Shown one piece after another: positions 48,075 to 56,698 of a stretch of 60,166 nucleotides of DNA (the stretch's first letter is position 1; each line of letters opens with the position of its first letter). A model generated the notes under the pieces. The model was not told the origin of the DNA, searched no databases, and worked only from the letters and a program-made list of their open reading frames with translations. The position numbers and the translations under genes are program-made. The DNA is from Alloalcanivorax balearicus MACL04. Lineage in GTDB: Bacteria > Pseudomonadota > Gammaproteobacteria > Pseudomonadales > Alcanivoracaceae. The DNA lies in the NCBI RefSeq assembly GCF_025532145.1, contig NZ_ARXS01000025.1, forward strand, positions 1 to 60,166, read 5' to 3'.

Positions 48075-48622
48075 TAGCTACGAAGCCTCTGTAGGCGCTT
48101 GCCTGCAAGCGAATGTGCCAACGCCGGAGGGCCTTGATTCGCCAGCAGGGCTGGCTCCTACAGACCAGGCTACGAAGCCACTGTGGGAAGCTTGCTCGCA
48201 AGCGAATATGCCAACGCCGGAGGGCTGGGATTCGCCAGCAAGGCGGGCTCCCACAGCTCATGCTACGAAGCCGCTGTAGGAGCTTGCCTGCAAGCGAATG
48301 TGCCAACGCCGGACGGCCTTGATTCGCCAGCAAGGATGGCTCCCACAGCTCATGCTACGAAGCCGCTGTAGGAGCTTGCCTGCAAGCGAATGTGCCAACG
48401 CCAGAGGGCTGGAATTCGCCAGCAGGCTGGCTCCCACAGATCATGCTACGAAGCCACTGTGGGAGCTTGCCTGCAAGCGAATGTGCCAACGCCGGACGGC
48501 CTTGATTCGCCAGCAAGGCTGGCTCCTACAGCTCATGCTACTAAGCCGCTGTGGGAGCTTGCCTGCAAGCGAATGTGCCAACGTCGGAGGCCGTAATTCG
48601 CCAGCAAGCTAGCTCCCACAGC
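48075..48622. repeat. Tandem REPIN array, six units (period 91-93 bp)
   Basis: REP tips end at 48114, 48207, 48299, 48391, 48482 and 48574, each followed by an inverted partner (ATTCGCCAGCAAGG..CTCCCACAG type). The linker GTGCCAACGCCGGA is shared with the array at 38.3 kb, but units here are more diverged (GTAGGAGC, GTGGGAAGC and GTAGGCGC heads). The array fills most of the 675-base gap between the SDR and TRAP genes. No gene seen. Confidence 0.95.
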
Positions 48623-48730
48623 GGGCTATAGATATGTGGGAGCGGTGTGACGACCAAGCCACGACTAGCCACTGACAACAACCCGAGCCTGACCTTTCAC
48701 GACCAACACTCGACAATAAGGATAACCATT

Positions 48731-49870
48731 ATGTTCAAATCCCTCGCCAAATGGGCGGCGCTGGCCGCTCTGCCTCTGGTCGCCGCGCACAGCGCGCTGG
48801 CCGACGACGTCAACCTGGAACGTTCCATGCTCTGGAGCGCCTACGATGTGGGCTCCTCCGGTTATACCGAAGCGTCGATGATCGCCGACGCTTTGATGAA
48901 AGAGTACGGCGTGCGTATTCGCATCATGCCCTCCGGCACCGCCATCGGCCGTCTCAAGCCGCTGGAAACCGGCCGGGTCAAATTCGCGTTCCTCGCCACC
49001 GAAACCTATTTCGCCGCCGAAGGGATCTACGATTTCGCCAGCCCCGACTGGGGCCCCCAGGATCTGCGTGTGCTGCTGGGCCGTCCGGCCTCGGTGTCGC
49101 TGGCCACCGCCGCCGATGCCAACATCAAGACGCTCGAGGATCTGCGTGGCAAGCGCGTGGCCTATGTGGAGGCCAACCCTTCGGTGAATATCAAAGCCGA
49201 AGCGCTGATGGCGTCCGCCGGTTTGACCTGGGATGACGTCCAGCAGGTGCGCCTGCCGTCCTATGGCGCGTCCCTGCGCGGCATGATCGAAGACACCGTC
49301 GATGCCGCCATCGTGTCTCCGGGAGCGCCAACGCTCTATGAGTTGGAGTCCAGCCCCCGCGGTCTGGCCTGGCCGAATATCCCGCTGGACGACAAGGACG
49401 CCTGGGACCGTCTGAACAAGGTCGCACCGATCTTCGAAGCGGCCATGGAAACCGTGGGCGCCGGTATGTCCGAGGACAAACCGGCACCGATGGCGGCGTA
49501 CCGCTATCCGATGATCGTCACCTACGCCGCGCTCTCCGACGATGAGGCCTACAACATGACCAAGGCGGTGGTGTCCACCTACGACCTGTACAAAGACTCC
49601 AATCCGGTGATGCCCCGCTGGGACGTGAAATTGTCCGGACGTCCGCCGGTGGACGCGCCTTTCCACCCCGGTGCGATTCGCTACCTGAAGGAAATCGGCG
49701 TGTGGACCGCCGAGGACGACAAATGGAACCAGAAGCGTATCGAGCATCTTCAGAAAGTGAAGGCCGCGTGGAAGGCCGCGCGTGACGAAGCCAAAACCAA
49801 AGGCATCAGTGACGACGCCTGGCCGCAATTCTGGATGGACTACCGCAAAGAGGCCCTGAGCGCCGGTTGA
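48731..49870 (+). CDS. TAXI-family TRAP transporter substrate-binding protein
   Basis: Encodes 379 residues. Signal peptide MFKSLAKWAALAALPLVAAH ends at SALADDVN. TAXI features: WSAYDVGSSGYTEASMIADAL, then IRIMPSGTAIGRLKPLETGRVKFAF, and VEANPSVNIKAEALMASAGL. It delivers a periplasmic ligand to the fused permease encoded next. AAGGATA lies before the ATG; the frame to 48647 begins in REP sequence and is not used. Longer than usual TAXI proteins (about 320). Probable cargo is the acid degraded by the upstream genes. Confidence 0.9.
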   Translation: MFKSLAKWAALAALPLVAAHSALADDVNLERSMLWSAYDVGSSGYTEASMIADALMKEYGVRIRIMPSGTAIGRLKPLETGRVKFAFLATETYFAAEGIYDFASPDWGPQDLRVLLGRPASVSLATAADANIKTLEDLRGKRVAYVEANPSVNIKAEALMASAGLTWDDVQQVRLPSYGASLRGMIEDTVDAAIVSPGAPTLYELESSPRGLAWPNIPLDDKDAWDRLNKVAPIFEAAMETVGAGMSEDKPAPMAAYRYPMIVTYAALSDDEAYNMTKAVVSTYDLYKDSNPVMPRWDVKLSGRPPVDAPFHPGAIRYLKEIGVWTAEDDKWNQKRIEHLQKVKAAWKAARDEAKTKGISDDAWPQFWMDYRKEALSAG

Positions 49871-49958
49871 GACCGCTCAGGCTTGTGAGCGAAACGGTCG
49901 CGCGGTGATCCCGTCGCGGCCGCTTCGCCGCCATCGACTGAATGACGGAGAAACCACC

Positions 49959-51908
49959 ATGCAGGCCGAAACCAATCCCGACGCCGCCCCGGCCACGAGC
50001 CCGGAAGGGGAGGCCACACGGGTATCCGGCGCCGCTTACGTCGCTGTCTTGATACTGTCCGCCCTGGGGCTGACCCTGGCGGTGAACCAGGTCTTTACAC
50101 TCAAACTGTTCGGCTTTCAGCCACTGAGTACCGCTTTCTATTACCTGTTGATCGGCGTGTTCGTGGCCGTGGCTTTTCTGGTTTTTCCGGCCACCAAGGG
50201 CAGCCGTGAGCGGGTGCCGTGGTACGACTGGCTGCTGGCGCTGATAACGCTGGCGGTGGGCGTCTACTTCTCCTCCAACGCGGCCACCATTATCAACAGT
50301 GGCTGGGATATCGACGCGCCGATGCTGCCCACGGTGCTGTCCGGAGTGCTGGTCCTGATCGCGCTGGAAGGCGTGCGCCGTTGCGGTGGCACCGTCCTGT
50401 TGCTGGTGTGTCTGGTTTTCAGCATCTATCCGCTGTTCGCCGACAGCATGCCCGGCGTGTTGTGGGGATCCCAATACACCCTGGGGGAAGCCGTGCGCGC
50501 CAACGCCATGGGCGTGGAGAGCATCATCGGCATTCCCATGCGCGTGGTGGCGGATCTGCTGATCGGCTTCATTGTCTTCGGTGTGGTGCTGACGGTGTCC
50601 GGTGGCGGTGATTTCTTCATGAAGCTGGCCTACGCGCTGATGGGATCCCGCCGTGGCGGGCCGGCCAAGGTCTCGATTCTGTCCTCGGGCTTTTTCGGCA
50701 GCCTTTCCGGCAGCGCCGTGTCCAATGTGCTGTCCACCGGCCCGATGACCATCCCCACCATGAAGCGCTACGGTTACCCCGGCACCTATGCCGCCGCGGT
50801 GGAAGCCTGCGCCTCCACCGGTGGCACCATCATGCCTCCGATCATGGGCGCGGTGGCGTTTATCATGGCGTCCTTTCTCAATGTCCCGTACCTGGAAGTG
50901 GCGTCCGCCGCTCTGGTGCCGGCGCTGTTTTTCTATTTGATCCTGTTCCTGCAGGCGGACGCGCACGCCGCGCGCAAGGGGCTGAAAGGACTGCCCAGGG
51001 AAGAACTGCCATCGGTGGTGAAAACCCTGCTGGAAGGCTGGATCTATCTGTTCAGCCTGGCGCTGCTGGTCTTTCTGCTGCTGGCCTGGCGGATTGAATC
51101 CATGGCGCCGTTCTACGCGTCCGTGGCGTTGCTGGTAACCGCTTTGGTGTTGCATCGCGGCGGTAACCGCAAGCGGGTGATCCTGGACGTGATTGTCGAG
51201 TCCGGCAAAAACGTGGCCAATCTGGTGGCGATTCTGGCTGGCATCGGGCTGGTGGTGGGGGCGCTGTCCCTGACCGGCGCCGGCACGGCTTTTTCCCGTG
51301 AACTGATCCAGTACGCCGGCGACAACGTGGCGTTGCTGCTGATACTGGGGGCGCTCACCAGCTTCGTACTGGGCATGGGTATGACCGCCAGCGCCTGCTA
51401 CATCTTCCTGGCCATCGTGCTGGCGCCGGCGCTGGTTAAGATGGGCCTGGACCCGGTGGCCAGCCACATGTTCATTCTCTATTGGGGCATGCTGTCCTAT
51501 ATCACGCCGCCGGTGGCGCTGGCGTCCATTACCGCCGCCGGTGTGGCCGGTGAGCCGGCGATGAAGACCGCCTTTCAGTCCTTCAAGCTGGGATCCGTGC
51601 TGTTCATTCTGCCGTTCCTGTTCGTGGTGGAACCGGAACTGATTCTGCGCGGCGAACCGATACTGATCGTCCGCTATGTCATCACCGCCGCCATCGGTGT
51701 CTGGATGCTGTCCGCCGGGCTGGAACGCTACGCCTATTTCCATGGCGCGTTGAGCCGCTTCAAGGCGTTGCTGTTCCTGATCGGCGGCCTGCTGATGATG
51801 GTGCCCGGCTGGGAGACGGATGTGGCCGGCGTGGCGCTGGTGGGGCTGGTTTATCTCAGCGGTCTGCTACTGCCCGGAACCCGGAAAGACGCGCAAACTG
51901 AACTCTGA
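49959..51908 (+). CDS. TRAP transporter fused permease (DctQM type, TAXI-associated)
   Basis: Encodes 649 residues. The N-terminal part (after a soluble Ala/Glu-rich start) has four helices of the small subunit; the remaining helices form the large DctM subunit, with GGGDFFMKLAYALMGSRRGGPAKV and SGSAVSNVLSTGPMTIPTMKRYGYPGTYAAAVEACASTGG as family marks. Uptake is driven by a sodium or proton gradient. The ATG at 49959 has GGAG nearby. Transcribed with the binding-protein gene. Confidence 0.93.
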   Translation: MQAETNPDAAPATSPEGEATRVSGAAYVAVLILSALGLTLAVNQVFTLKLFGFQPLSTAFYYLLIGVFVAVAFLVFPATKGSRERVPWYDWLLALITLAVGVYFSSNAATIINSGWDIDAPMLPTVLSGVLVLIALEGVRRCGGTVLLLVCLVFSIYPLFADSMPGVLWGSQYTLGEAVRANAMGVESIIGIPMRVVADLLIGFIVFGVVLTVSGGGDFFMKLAYALMGSRRGGPAKVSILSSGFFGSLSGSAVSNVLSTGPMTIPTMKRYGYPGTYAAAVEACASTGGTIMPPIMGAVAFIMASFLNVPYLEVASAALVPALFFYLILFLQADAHAARKGLKGLPREELPSVVKTLLEGWIYLFSLALLVFLLLAWRIESMAPFYASVALLVTALVLHRGGNRKRVILDVIVESGKNVANLVAILAGIGLVVGALSLTGAGTAFSRELIQYAGDNVALLLILGALTSFVLGMGMTASACYIFLAIVLAPALVKMGLDPVASHMFILYWGMLSYITPPVALASITAAGVAGEPAMKTAFQSFKLGSVLFILPFLFVVEPELILRGEPILIVRYVITAAIGVWMLSAGLERYAYFHGALSRFKALLFLIGGLLMMVPGWETDVAGVALVGLVYLSGLLLPGTRKDAQTEL

Positions 51909-51936
51909 ATCGTCGCTCTGTTACAGACAGACCGGC

Positions 51937-52063
51937 CTACGAAGCCGCTGTGGGAAACTGTCCGGGCGGCGCTCCGCTTGGCAGTGAATGGGGCCCTGAA
52001 GATATGCCTCAGGCCAGTTCGCTGGCAAGCCAGCTTCCCACAGAACAGGAGTCACGAAGCCGC
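51937..52063. repeat. Degenerate REPIN between TRAP permease and the lyase-like gene
   Basis: CTACGAAGCCGCTGTGGGAA begins a REP whose stem has been replaced (CTGTCCGGGCGGCG..). An inverted partner GTTCGCTGGCAAGCCAGC then TTCCCACAG lies at 52017-52043, followed by a broken third copy (CACGAAGCCGCTGTAAC). Confidence 0.7.
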
Positions 52064-52114
52064 TGTAACGCGATCCGTTCTTTCATACCAACGAACCAAA
52101 ACGAGGAAGTCACC

Positions 52115-52897
52115 ATGGCTCGTCAAAACAAACCGATTCGCTCCGACATCGCCTGGAGTACCCGTGACCGTATCGAAGTGCGGGGCAAGGATCTGCCCAA
52201 TGAAATTCTCGGGCACATGAATCTGGGGGATCTCGCCTACCTGCAACTGACCGGGAAAGCGCCCACCGAGCAGCAATCCAAGGTGTTCAACGCCATTGTC
52301 ATCACCCTGGTGGAACACGGTATTACACCGTCCGCGTTGGCCGCCCGCATCACCTATGCCGGCGCGCCGGAATCCCTGCAAGCGGCGGTGGCCGCCGGCC
52401 TGTGCGGTCTTGGCACGGTGTTCGTCGGCAGCATGGAAGGCGCCTCGAAAATGCTTTATGAAGCGCTGCCGGATCCGAAAGCCGATGTGGATCTGGAGGC
52501 TCTGGCGGATCAAGTGGTCGCCGACTTCCGTGGCCGCAAGCAAATCATTCCTGGCCTTGGCCACCCGCTGCACAAGCCGGTGGATCCTCGCACACCGCGG
52601 CTGTTCCAGATCGCCGAGGAGAACGGCCTGTCCGGTCGCTACGTGGATCTGATGCAGCGCATCGCCGCCAAAGCCGAAGCGGCTTCCGGCAAACAACTGC
52701 CGATCAATGCCACTGGCGCCATCGGCGCGATCTGCTGTGAATTCGGTTTCCCCTGGAAAATCGTGCGCGGCTTCGGCGTCATGGCCCGCGCCATCGGCCT
52801 GGTGGGGCACATCCTGGAAGAATCGGAGAACCCCATGGGCGTGGAAATCTGGCAACGCGTGGAAGACGAAGCCACCGCGCACATCCGGCCGGAATAA
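52115..52897 (+). CDS. Citryl-CoA lyase-like protein (short citrate-synthase fold)
   Basis: Encodes 260 residues from the ATG at 52115 (GAGGA upstream), about the size of stand-alone citryl-CoA lyases and of the C-terminal domain of ATP-citrate lyase, and far shorter than citrate synthase. GSMEGASKMLYE resembles the GGALDAAAKMF stretch of that domain, and PGLGHPLHKPVDPR (about 148-160) has the second catalytic His and substrate Arg. However the NVDG-type loop reads INATGAIGAICCEFG (about 196-210), so Thr stands where the catalytic Asp is expected. It may cleave a tertiary 3-hydroxy-acyl-CoA or have lost activity. End of the TRAP-linked genes. Confidence 0.8.
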   Translation: MARQNKPIRSDIAWSTRDRIEVRGKDLPNEILGHMNLGDLAYLQLTGKAPTEQQSKVFNAIVITLVEHGITPSALAARITYAGAPESLQAAVAAGLCGLGTVFVGSMEGASKMLYEALPDPKADVDLEALADQVVADFRGRKQIIPGLGHPLHKPVDPRTPRLFQIAEENGLSGRYVDLMQRIAAKAEAASGKQLPINATGAIGAICCEFGFPWKIVRGFGVMARAIGLVGHILEESENPMGVEIWQRVEDEATAHIRPE

Positions 52898-52904
52898 GTC
52901 AGGC

Positions 52905-52976
52905 CTTCGCTTGCAAGCAAGCTTCCCACAGCGGCTTCGTAGCATGGCTGTGGGAAGCTGGCTTGCCAGCGAATAG
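52905..52976. repeat. REPIN after the lyase-like gene
   Basis: CTTCGCTTGCAAGCAAGC then TTCCCACAGCGGCTTCGTAG (52905-52943) faces GCTGTGGGAAGCTGGC then TTGCCAGCGAAT. Here the tails point outward, the opposite order from the tandem arrays. It lies between convergent genes. Confidence 0.85.
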
Positions 52977-53003
52977 GCTCTCGGCCGCGTAGCCACCTCT
53001 GAA

Positions 53004-53306
53004 TTATCCCTCGTCGGCAAGCGCCTCCACGATCACCTCGGGGTGGCGCAAGGCAATAGCGATCAGTGTCCGGGCGGCGCCGGACGGCGCGCGCCGACCC
53101 TGTTCCCATTCCTGCAGAGTGCGATGGGAAATATTCAGAGCCTGGGCGAATTCGGACTGAGACAAACCGGTACGGTGGCGGGCCTGGGCCACTTCGTTGT
53201 CGCTCACTTCGGTTTTGCGGGCAACGTAGCCCGCTTTCATTTCTCGAACCGACTGCAGCAGCTTCTTGCCCAGTTCCTCTCCGGTCAGAGTTTTATCCTT
53301 GGCCAT
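53004..53306 (-). CDS. HigA/NadS-type antitoxin with helix-turn-helix
   Basis: Encodes 100 residues. The Xre helix-turn-helix is at about 45-75 (VAQARHRTGLSQSEFAQALN, then ISHRTLQEWEQGRRAPSGAA). The N-terminal arm (GEELGKKLLQSVREMKAGY) is the toxin-binding part in NadS/HigA antitoxins. It overlaps the toxin gene by 14 bases and follows it, toxin first, as in higBA. Confidence 0.88.
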   Translation of the reverse strand: MAKDKTLTGEELGKKLLQSVREMKAGYVARKTEVSDNEVAQARHRTGLSQSEFAQALNISHRTLQEWEQGRRAPSGAARTLIAIALRHPEVIVEALADEG

Positions 53307-53613
53307 TTTCCAACTCCTCGCGTATGGCTTTCAGCAGGTGCGGCGGGATAGTGCTAGTGGTGTTTTTGGCGTACATCACCAGCAGCCAGATTTCTCCATT
53401 GGCCAGGCGGGTGAAGTAAAGAACGCGTACCCCGCCTCTTTTACCCATTCCCGGCCGGGACCAGCGGACTTTGCGACAACCGCCGCTACCAGGGACGACA
53501 TTACCGGCATATGGGTGCGCTGCGATCCAGGCGCAAAACTCGGCTCGTTCTTCTGTGCTCCACAATTTGTCCGCATCCGCTGCGAAAGTGGGCGTTTCAA
53601 CTACCGTGTACAT
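53293..53613 (-). CDS. RelE/HigB-type toxin
   Basis: Encodes 106 residues. The RelE fold is shown by FAADADKLWSTEERAEFCAW, PGSGGCRKVRWSRPGMGKRG and GVRVLYFTRLANGEIWLLVM, ending YAKNTTSTIPPHLLKAIREE. Such toxins cut mRNA on the ribosome. Conserved basic residues (Arg-Lys-Val-Arg-Trp) lie in the middle. First gene of the two; the palindrome at 53623 lies 10 bases before the start. Confidence 0.88.
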   Translation of the reverse strand: MYTVVETPTFAADADKLWSTEERAEFCAWIAAHPYAGNVVPGSGGCRKVRWSRPGMGKRGGVRVLYFTRLANGEIWLLVMYAKNTTSTIPPHLLKAIREELENGQG

Positions 53614-53622
53614 TTGGTCAGT

Positions 53623-53639
53623 ATACGTCTGAGACGTAT
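53623..53639. promoter_or_regulatory. Operator palindrome of the HigBA-like operon
   Basis: ATACGTCTGAGACGTAT is a perfect 8-bp inverted repeat around one G. It lies immediately before the toxin start and probably binds the antitoxin for autoregulation. Its sequence also contains the -10-like TATAC on the minus strand (GTATAC at 53621). Confidence 0.75.
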
Positions 53640-53693
53640 TTCGTCAAGAGGATGGGAGAAGGGGCGTTTACCCCCATCTCTCACCCCGGCAGC

Positions 53694-55109
53694 TCATCCC
53701 AGAAAAGAATGCAGCACGAACACCCACACGCACAGTGTCGGCACGATGATCCAGAAGAACAGGCCGTCCCAGCGCCAGGCGATCATGTAGGAGGAGCGCT
53801 GCAACAGTTGCTCGAGCACCTGCATGGCGGCGGTGAAGGGGGAGGTGATCATCGCCAGGGACCAGGCGCTCATCAGCGCCACCGCCAGCACCACCGGTTC
53901 CAGTCCGATCTCATGGGTGTCGGCGAAGAGGCCGGCGATCAGGGTCACCGAGACGATTGGATTGAGGCCGATCTGCGCCAGCAGGATCACCGCCATCATC
54001 GCGGCGACCGCGAACCAGGGGCCATACAGGCCGGTGTGCAACAGCGCCTCGGCCAGCATGTCGCGATCAATCACCGGCACCAGCAGCGCGCCGAGGAAAG
54101 CGGAGCCGCCGAGAATCGCCACTTCGTTACGGTTGGCGCCGAAGATCAGACGGGAATGCCGGTACAACAGCATGGCCGCCCGTCGCGCACCGGTGCCGCC
54201 GCCCAGCCGGCGCCGCTGCAACGACAACCAGGTGAAGGCGCTCAGCGGGCAGGCGATCAGCACTGCCACCGGCAAGCGCACATCCAGCACCCAGCCACAG
54301 AGGAATACCGCCGACGTGATGACCGCGGCCAGGGCAGTGAACTGCCACAAGGGTTTGGAAGAACGCCGATCCACCGGCGGCACTTTCAGGTTGCGCGGGC
54401 GCAGCACCCAATCCAGCAACCAGCCCATGGCGAACATCAGTACCGCGGTGGGCAGAGCCACCGGCGCGATGGTGTGCCAGCGCAGCGACGGCATGTTCGA
54501 CAGCATCACCGCCATGGTCACGCCCAGCGGCGACAGCAACGGCACCAGGGCAAAGCCGCGCAGAATCGACAGCATCATCCGCCGTTCACGCACCGCTTGC
54601 ACACGCCGTTCGCCGCCGGCGGCACTGAGGCTGTTGCTGCGTTGCACCATGGAGCCGAACAGGCCGATCACGCCGATGTTGATGATCATGCCGAACACCG
54701 CGGTGCCGATGGACAGCGTCGGATAACGCCAGGCCGGACGCTGGCGGATCAACACCTGACCGGCGTGACGGACCAGACGGGAGCGCATGGCCGACACCCG
54801 TAACAGGCCCAGGGCGGAGACAAAAGTGGCGAAGAAACAGAAGCGGTCCCAGGCCGCCAGAAACTGGGGCAGGGGATTGTCACTCTGGCTCGATATCAGG
54901 ACGGACAGGGCGGCGATGAACAACAGCAGGCCCTTGGCCAGTTTGCTCTTGCGGCGCCATTGAACCAGCAGATAGATCAGCAGAGTGGGGCGCGCGATCC
55001 AGGGGGAGAGCGGATTGGGGAACAACAGGGAAACCAGGGTGGCGGCCATGCACAGCGGCAAGGCGTAATCCAGCAGCCGGCGCAAACGCCGGGGCCATTC
55101 CCTGTTCAA
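53694..55109 (-). CDS. Unrecognised polytopic membrane protein
   Basis: Encodes 471 residues, with about 11-12 hydrophobic helices and Arg-rich loops (MRSRLVRHAGQVLIRQRP; GGERRVQAVRERRMM). Segments such as SPLGVTMAVMLSNMPS and AQIGLNPIVSVTLIAGLFAD recall ion-transporter-superfamily proteins (arsenite, citrate or gluconate types), with a loosely repeated two-half layout. I cannot place it in a named family. The start is TTG at 55109, with GGGGGATA eight bases upstream; the next in-frame ATG is 20 codons in. Monocistronic, between TA and REPIN. Confidence 0.75.
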   Translation of the reverse strand: MNREWPRRLRRLLDYALPLCMAATLVSLLFPNPLSPWIARPTLLIYLLVQWRRKSKLAKGLLLFIAALSVLISSQSDNPLPQFLAAWDRFCFFATFVSALGLLRVSAMRSRLVRHAGQVLIRQRPAWRYPTLSIGTAVFGMIINIGVIGLFGSMVQRSNSLSAAGGERRVQAVRERRMMLSILRGFALVPLLSPLGVTMAVMLSNMPSLRWHTIAPVALPTAVLMFAMGWLLDWVLRPRNLKVPPVDRRSSKPLWQFTALAAVITSAVFLCGWVLDVRLPVAVLIACPLSAFTWLSLQRRRLGGGTGARRAAMLLYRHSRLIFGANRNEVAILGGSAFLGALLVPVIDRDMLAEALLHTGLYGPWFAVAAMMAVILLAQIGLNPIVSVTLIAGLFADTHEIGLEPVVLAVALMSAWSLAMITSPFTAAMQVLEQLLQRSSYMIAWRWDGLFFWIIVPTLCVWVFVLHSFLG

Positions 55110-55132
55110 TTAAAGTATCCCCCGATTGCAAA

Positions 55133-55203
55133 CATTCGCTTGCAAGCAAGCTTCCCACAGCCGTGCTACGAAGCCGCTGTGGGAGGCTGCCTTGGCAGCG
55201 AAT
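55133..55203. repeat. REPIN before the membrane-protein gene
   Basis: CATTCGCTTGCAAGCAAGC then TTCCCACAGCCGTGCTAC (55133-55168) is followed by TACGAAGCCGCTGTGGGAGG then CTGCCTTGGCAGCGAAT (55167-55203). The two arms carry different stems. It lies between two minus-strand genes, after the acyl-CoA dehydrogenase gene. Confidence 0.88.
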
Positions 55204-55238
55204 AGCCGTCCTTTTCATACAGAAAAGGACGGCTATGC

Positions 55239-56390
55239 TTATTGCGCCTCGCGCACCATGTTGCGAGCGATCACGATCTGCTGGATCTGGGTGGTGCCTT
55301 CATAGATCCGGAACAAACGCACATCGCGATAGAAACGCTCCACCGCGTATTCGGACATATAGCCGGAACCACCGTGAATCTGCACCGCGCGATCGGCCAC
55401 CCGGCCCACCATTTCCGCGCAGAACAGTTTACAGCAGGACGCGTCCAGGCTCACCGGCTGGCCGGCATCCTTGGTGCGGGCGGCTTCCAGAACCATGGAA
55501 CGGCCGGCGAACGCTTCGGCGCGGGAGTCGGCCAGCATCGCCTGGATCAACTGGTGTTCGGCCAGCGGCTGACCGAACTGCTTGCGCTCCATGGCGTAGC
55601 GCAGGGCATCCTCGATCAGGCGTTCGGCCACGCCCACGCACACCGCGGAGATGTGCAGGCGGCCACGATCGAGTACCTTCATCGCGGTTTTGAAACCCTG
55701 GCCTTCCTTCAGGCCGATGATGTTTTCCGCCGGCACCCGGCAATCTTCGAAAGTGATGTCGCAGGTGTGGGCGCCTTTCTGGCCCATTTTCACATCCGGC
55801 TTGCCACGGATCAGGCCCGGGGTGTCGCCCTCGACGACAAAGGCGGTAATGCCGCCGGCGCCTTTGTTATCCGGGTCGGTGCGTGCCATCACCGTGTACA
55901 GGTTGGCTTTCGGGCCATTGGTGATGAACCGTTTGGTGCCGTTCAGGATGTAGTGGTCGCCATCGCGCACGGCGCGGGTTTTCAGGCTGGCGGCATCGGA
56001 GCCGGCGTCCGGCTCGGTCAGGCAGAAGGAACTGATCACTTCGCCGGTGGCCAGCTTCGGCACGTACTTGCGCTTTTGCTCTTCGGTGCCGTCGATCAGA
56101 ATACCCTGGGCGCCGATACCGTTATTGGTACCGAACAGGGAACGGAAAGCCGGCGAGGTCCGTCCGATCTCGAACGCCACCAGTGCCTCTTCTTCCATTG
56201 TCAGGCCCAGACCACCATACTCTTCCGGAATGGACAGGCCGAACAGGCCCATCTCTTTCATTTCCTGGACAATGTCTTCGGGAATGGCGTCGTTCTCGGC
56301 TACGGATTGTTCGGCGGGCACGAGACGGTCACGGACAAAACGTCGAACAGTGTCGACGAGCTGGTTGAGCAGTTCGGGGTCACGAATCAT
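55239..56390 (-). CDS. Acyl-CoA dehydrogenase (short/branched-chain type)
   Basis: Encodes 383 residues. CLTEPDAGSDAASLKTRAV near residue 120, GTKRFITNG, and the C-terminal FRIYEGTTQIQQIVIARNM with catalytic-base Glu in YEGT are all intact, so this is a standard homotetrameric enzyme unlike the paired ones at 20.8 and 44-47 kb. It makes 2-enoyl-CoA and passes electrons to ETF. The frame to 56540 is longer, but the ATG at 56390 gives the usual N-terminus. Divergent from the thiolase gene. Confidence 0.92.
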   Translation of the reverse strand: MIRDPELLNQLVDTVRRFVRDRLVPAEQSVAENDAIPEDIVQEMKEMGLFGLSIPEEYGGLGLTMEEEALVAFEIGRTSPAFRSLFGTNNGIGAQGILIDGTEEQKRKYVPKLATGEVISSFCLTEPDAGSDAASLKTRAVRDGDHYILNGTKRFITNGPKANLYTVMARTDPDNKGAGGITAFVVEGDTPGLIRGKPDVKMGQKGAHTCDITFEDCRVPAENIIGLKEGQGFKTAMKVLDRGRLHISAVCVGVAERLIEDALRYAMERKQFGQPLAEHQLIQAMLADSRAEAFAGRSMVLEAARTKDAGQPVSLDASCCKLFCAEMVGRVADRAVQIHGGSGYMSEYAVERFYRDVRLFRIYEGTTQIQQIVIARNMVREAQ

Positions 56391-56698
56391 GATTCTGTCG
56401 TTTCGATCGGCAAGAGAGTTTGGCGGAGGATGAACCGGAGCCGCGAAGTGGATCGCGGTGTGGACGCCTCCCTGGAATGGGCGGACCGGGCGGTCACCCG
56501 ACTTGCAAGGCACTCTGTCACGGCCTATCCTTTCCGTCAAGTTTCAAAACAACATTCCGCACAGCGGACGCCACTTCCCGTGCTTCCCTATGAATGGCGC
56601 CGTGCCTTAGTGGGAGCGGCTTATGGACCGCGATTGCGGTTGATCACCGCCTCACCAGAACATTTGGATTCGGGACCAACCTTTGAGGACCTCACAGC
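56391..56698. other. 308-base divergent gap between acyl-CoA dehydrogenase and thiolase
   Basis: This gap must hold both promoters. I see no strong palindrome or clear -35/-10 set. The stretch TTTCAAAACAACATTCCGC near 56541-56559 is the most AT-rich. Coordinated control of the two beta-oxidation genes is likely but nothing specific can be shown. Confidence 0.4.

Noticed and set aside
48113-48612. Short frames in the 48 kb array
   Set aside because: Repeat translations only.
49806-51743. A 645-residue antisense frame over the TRAP permease
   Set aside because: Gln/His/Gly-rich shadow of a membrane protein gene, with no recognisable domain.
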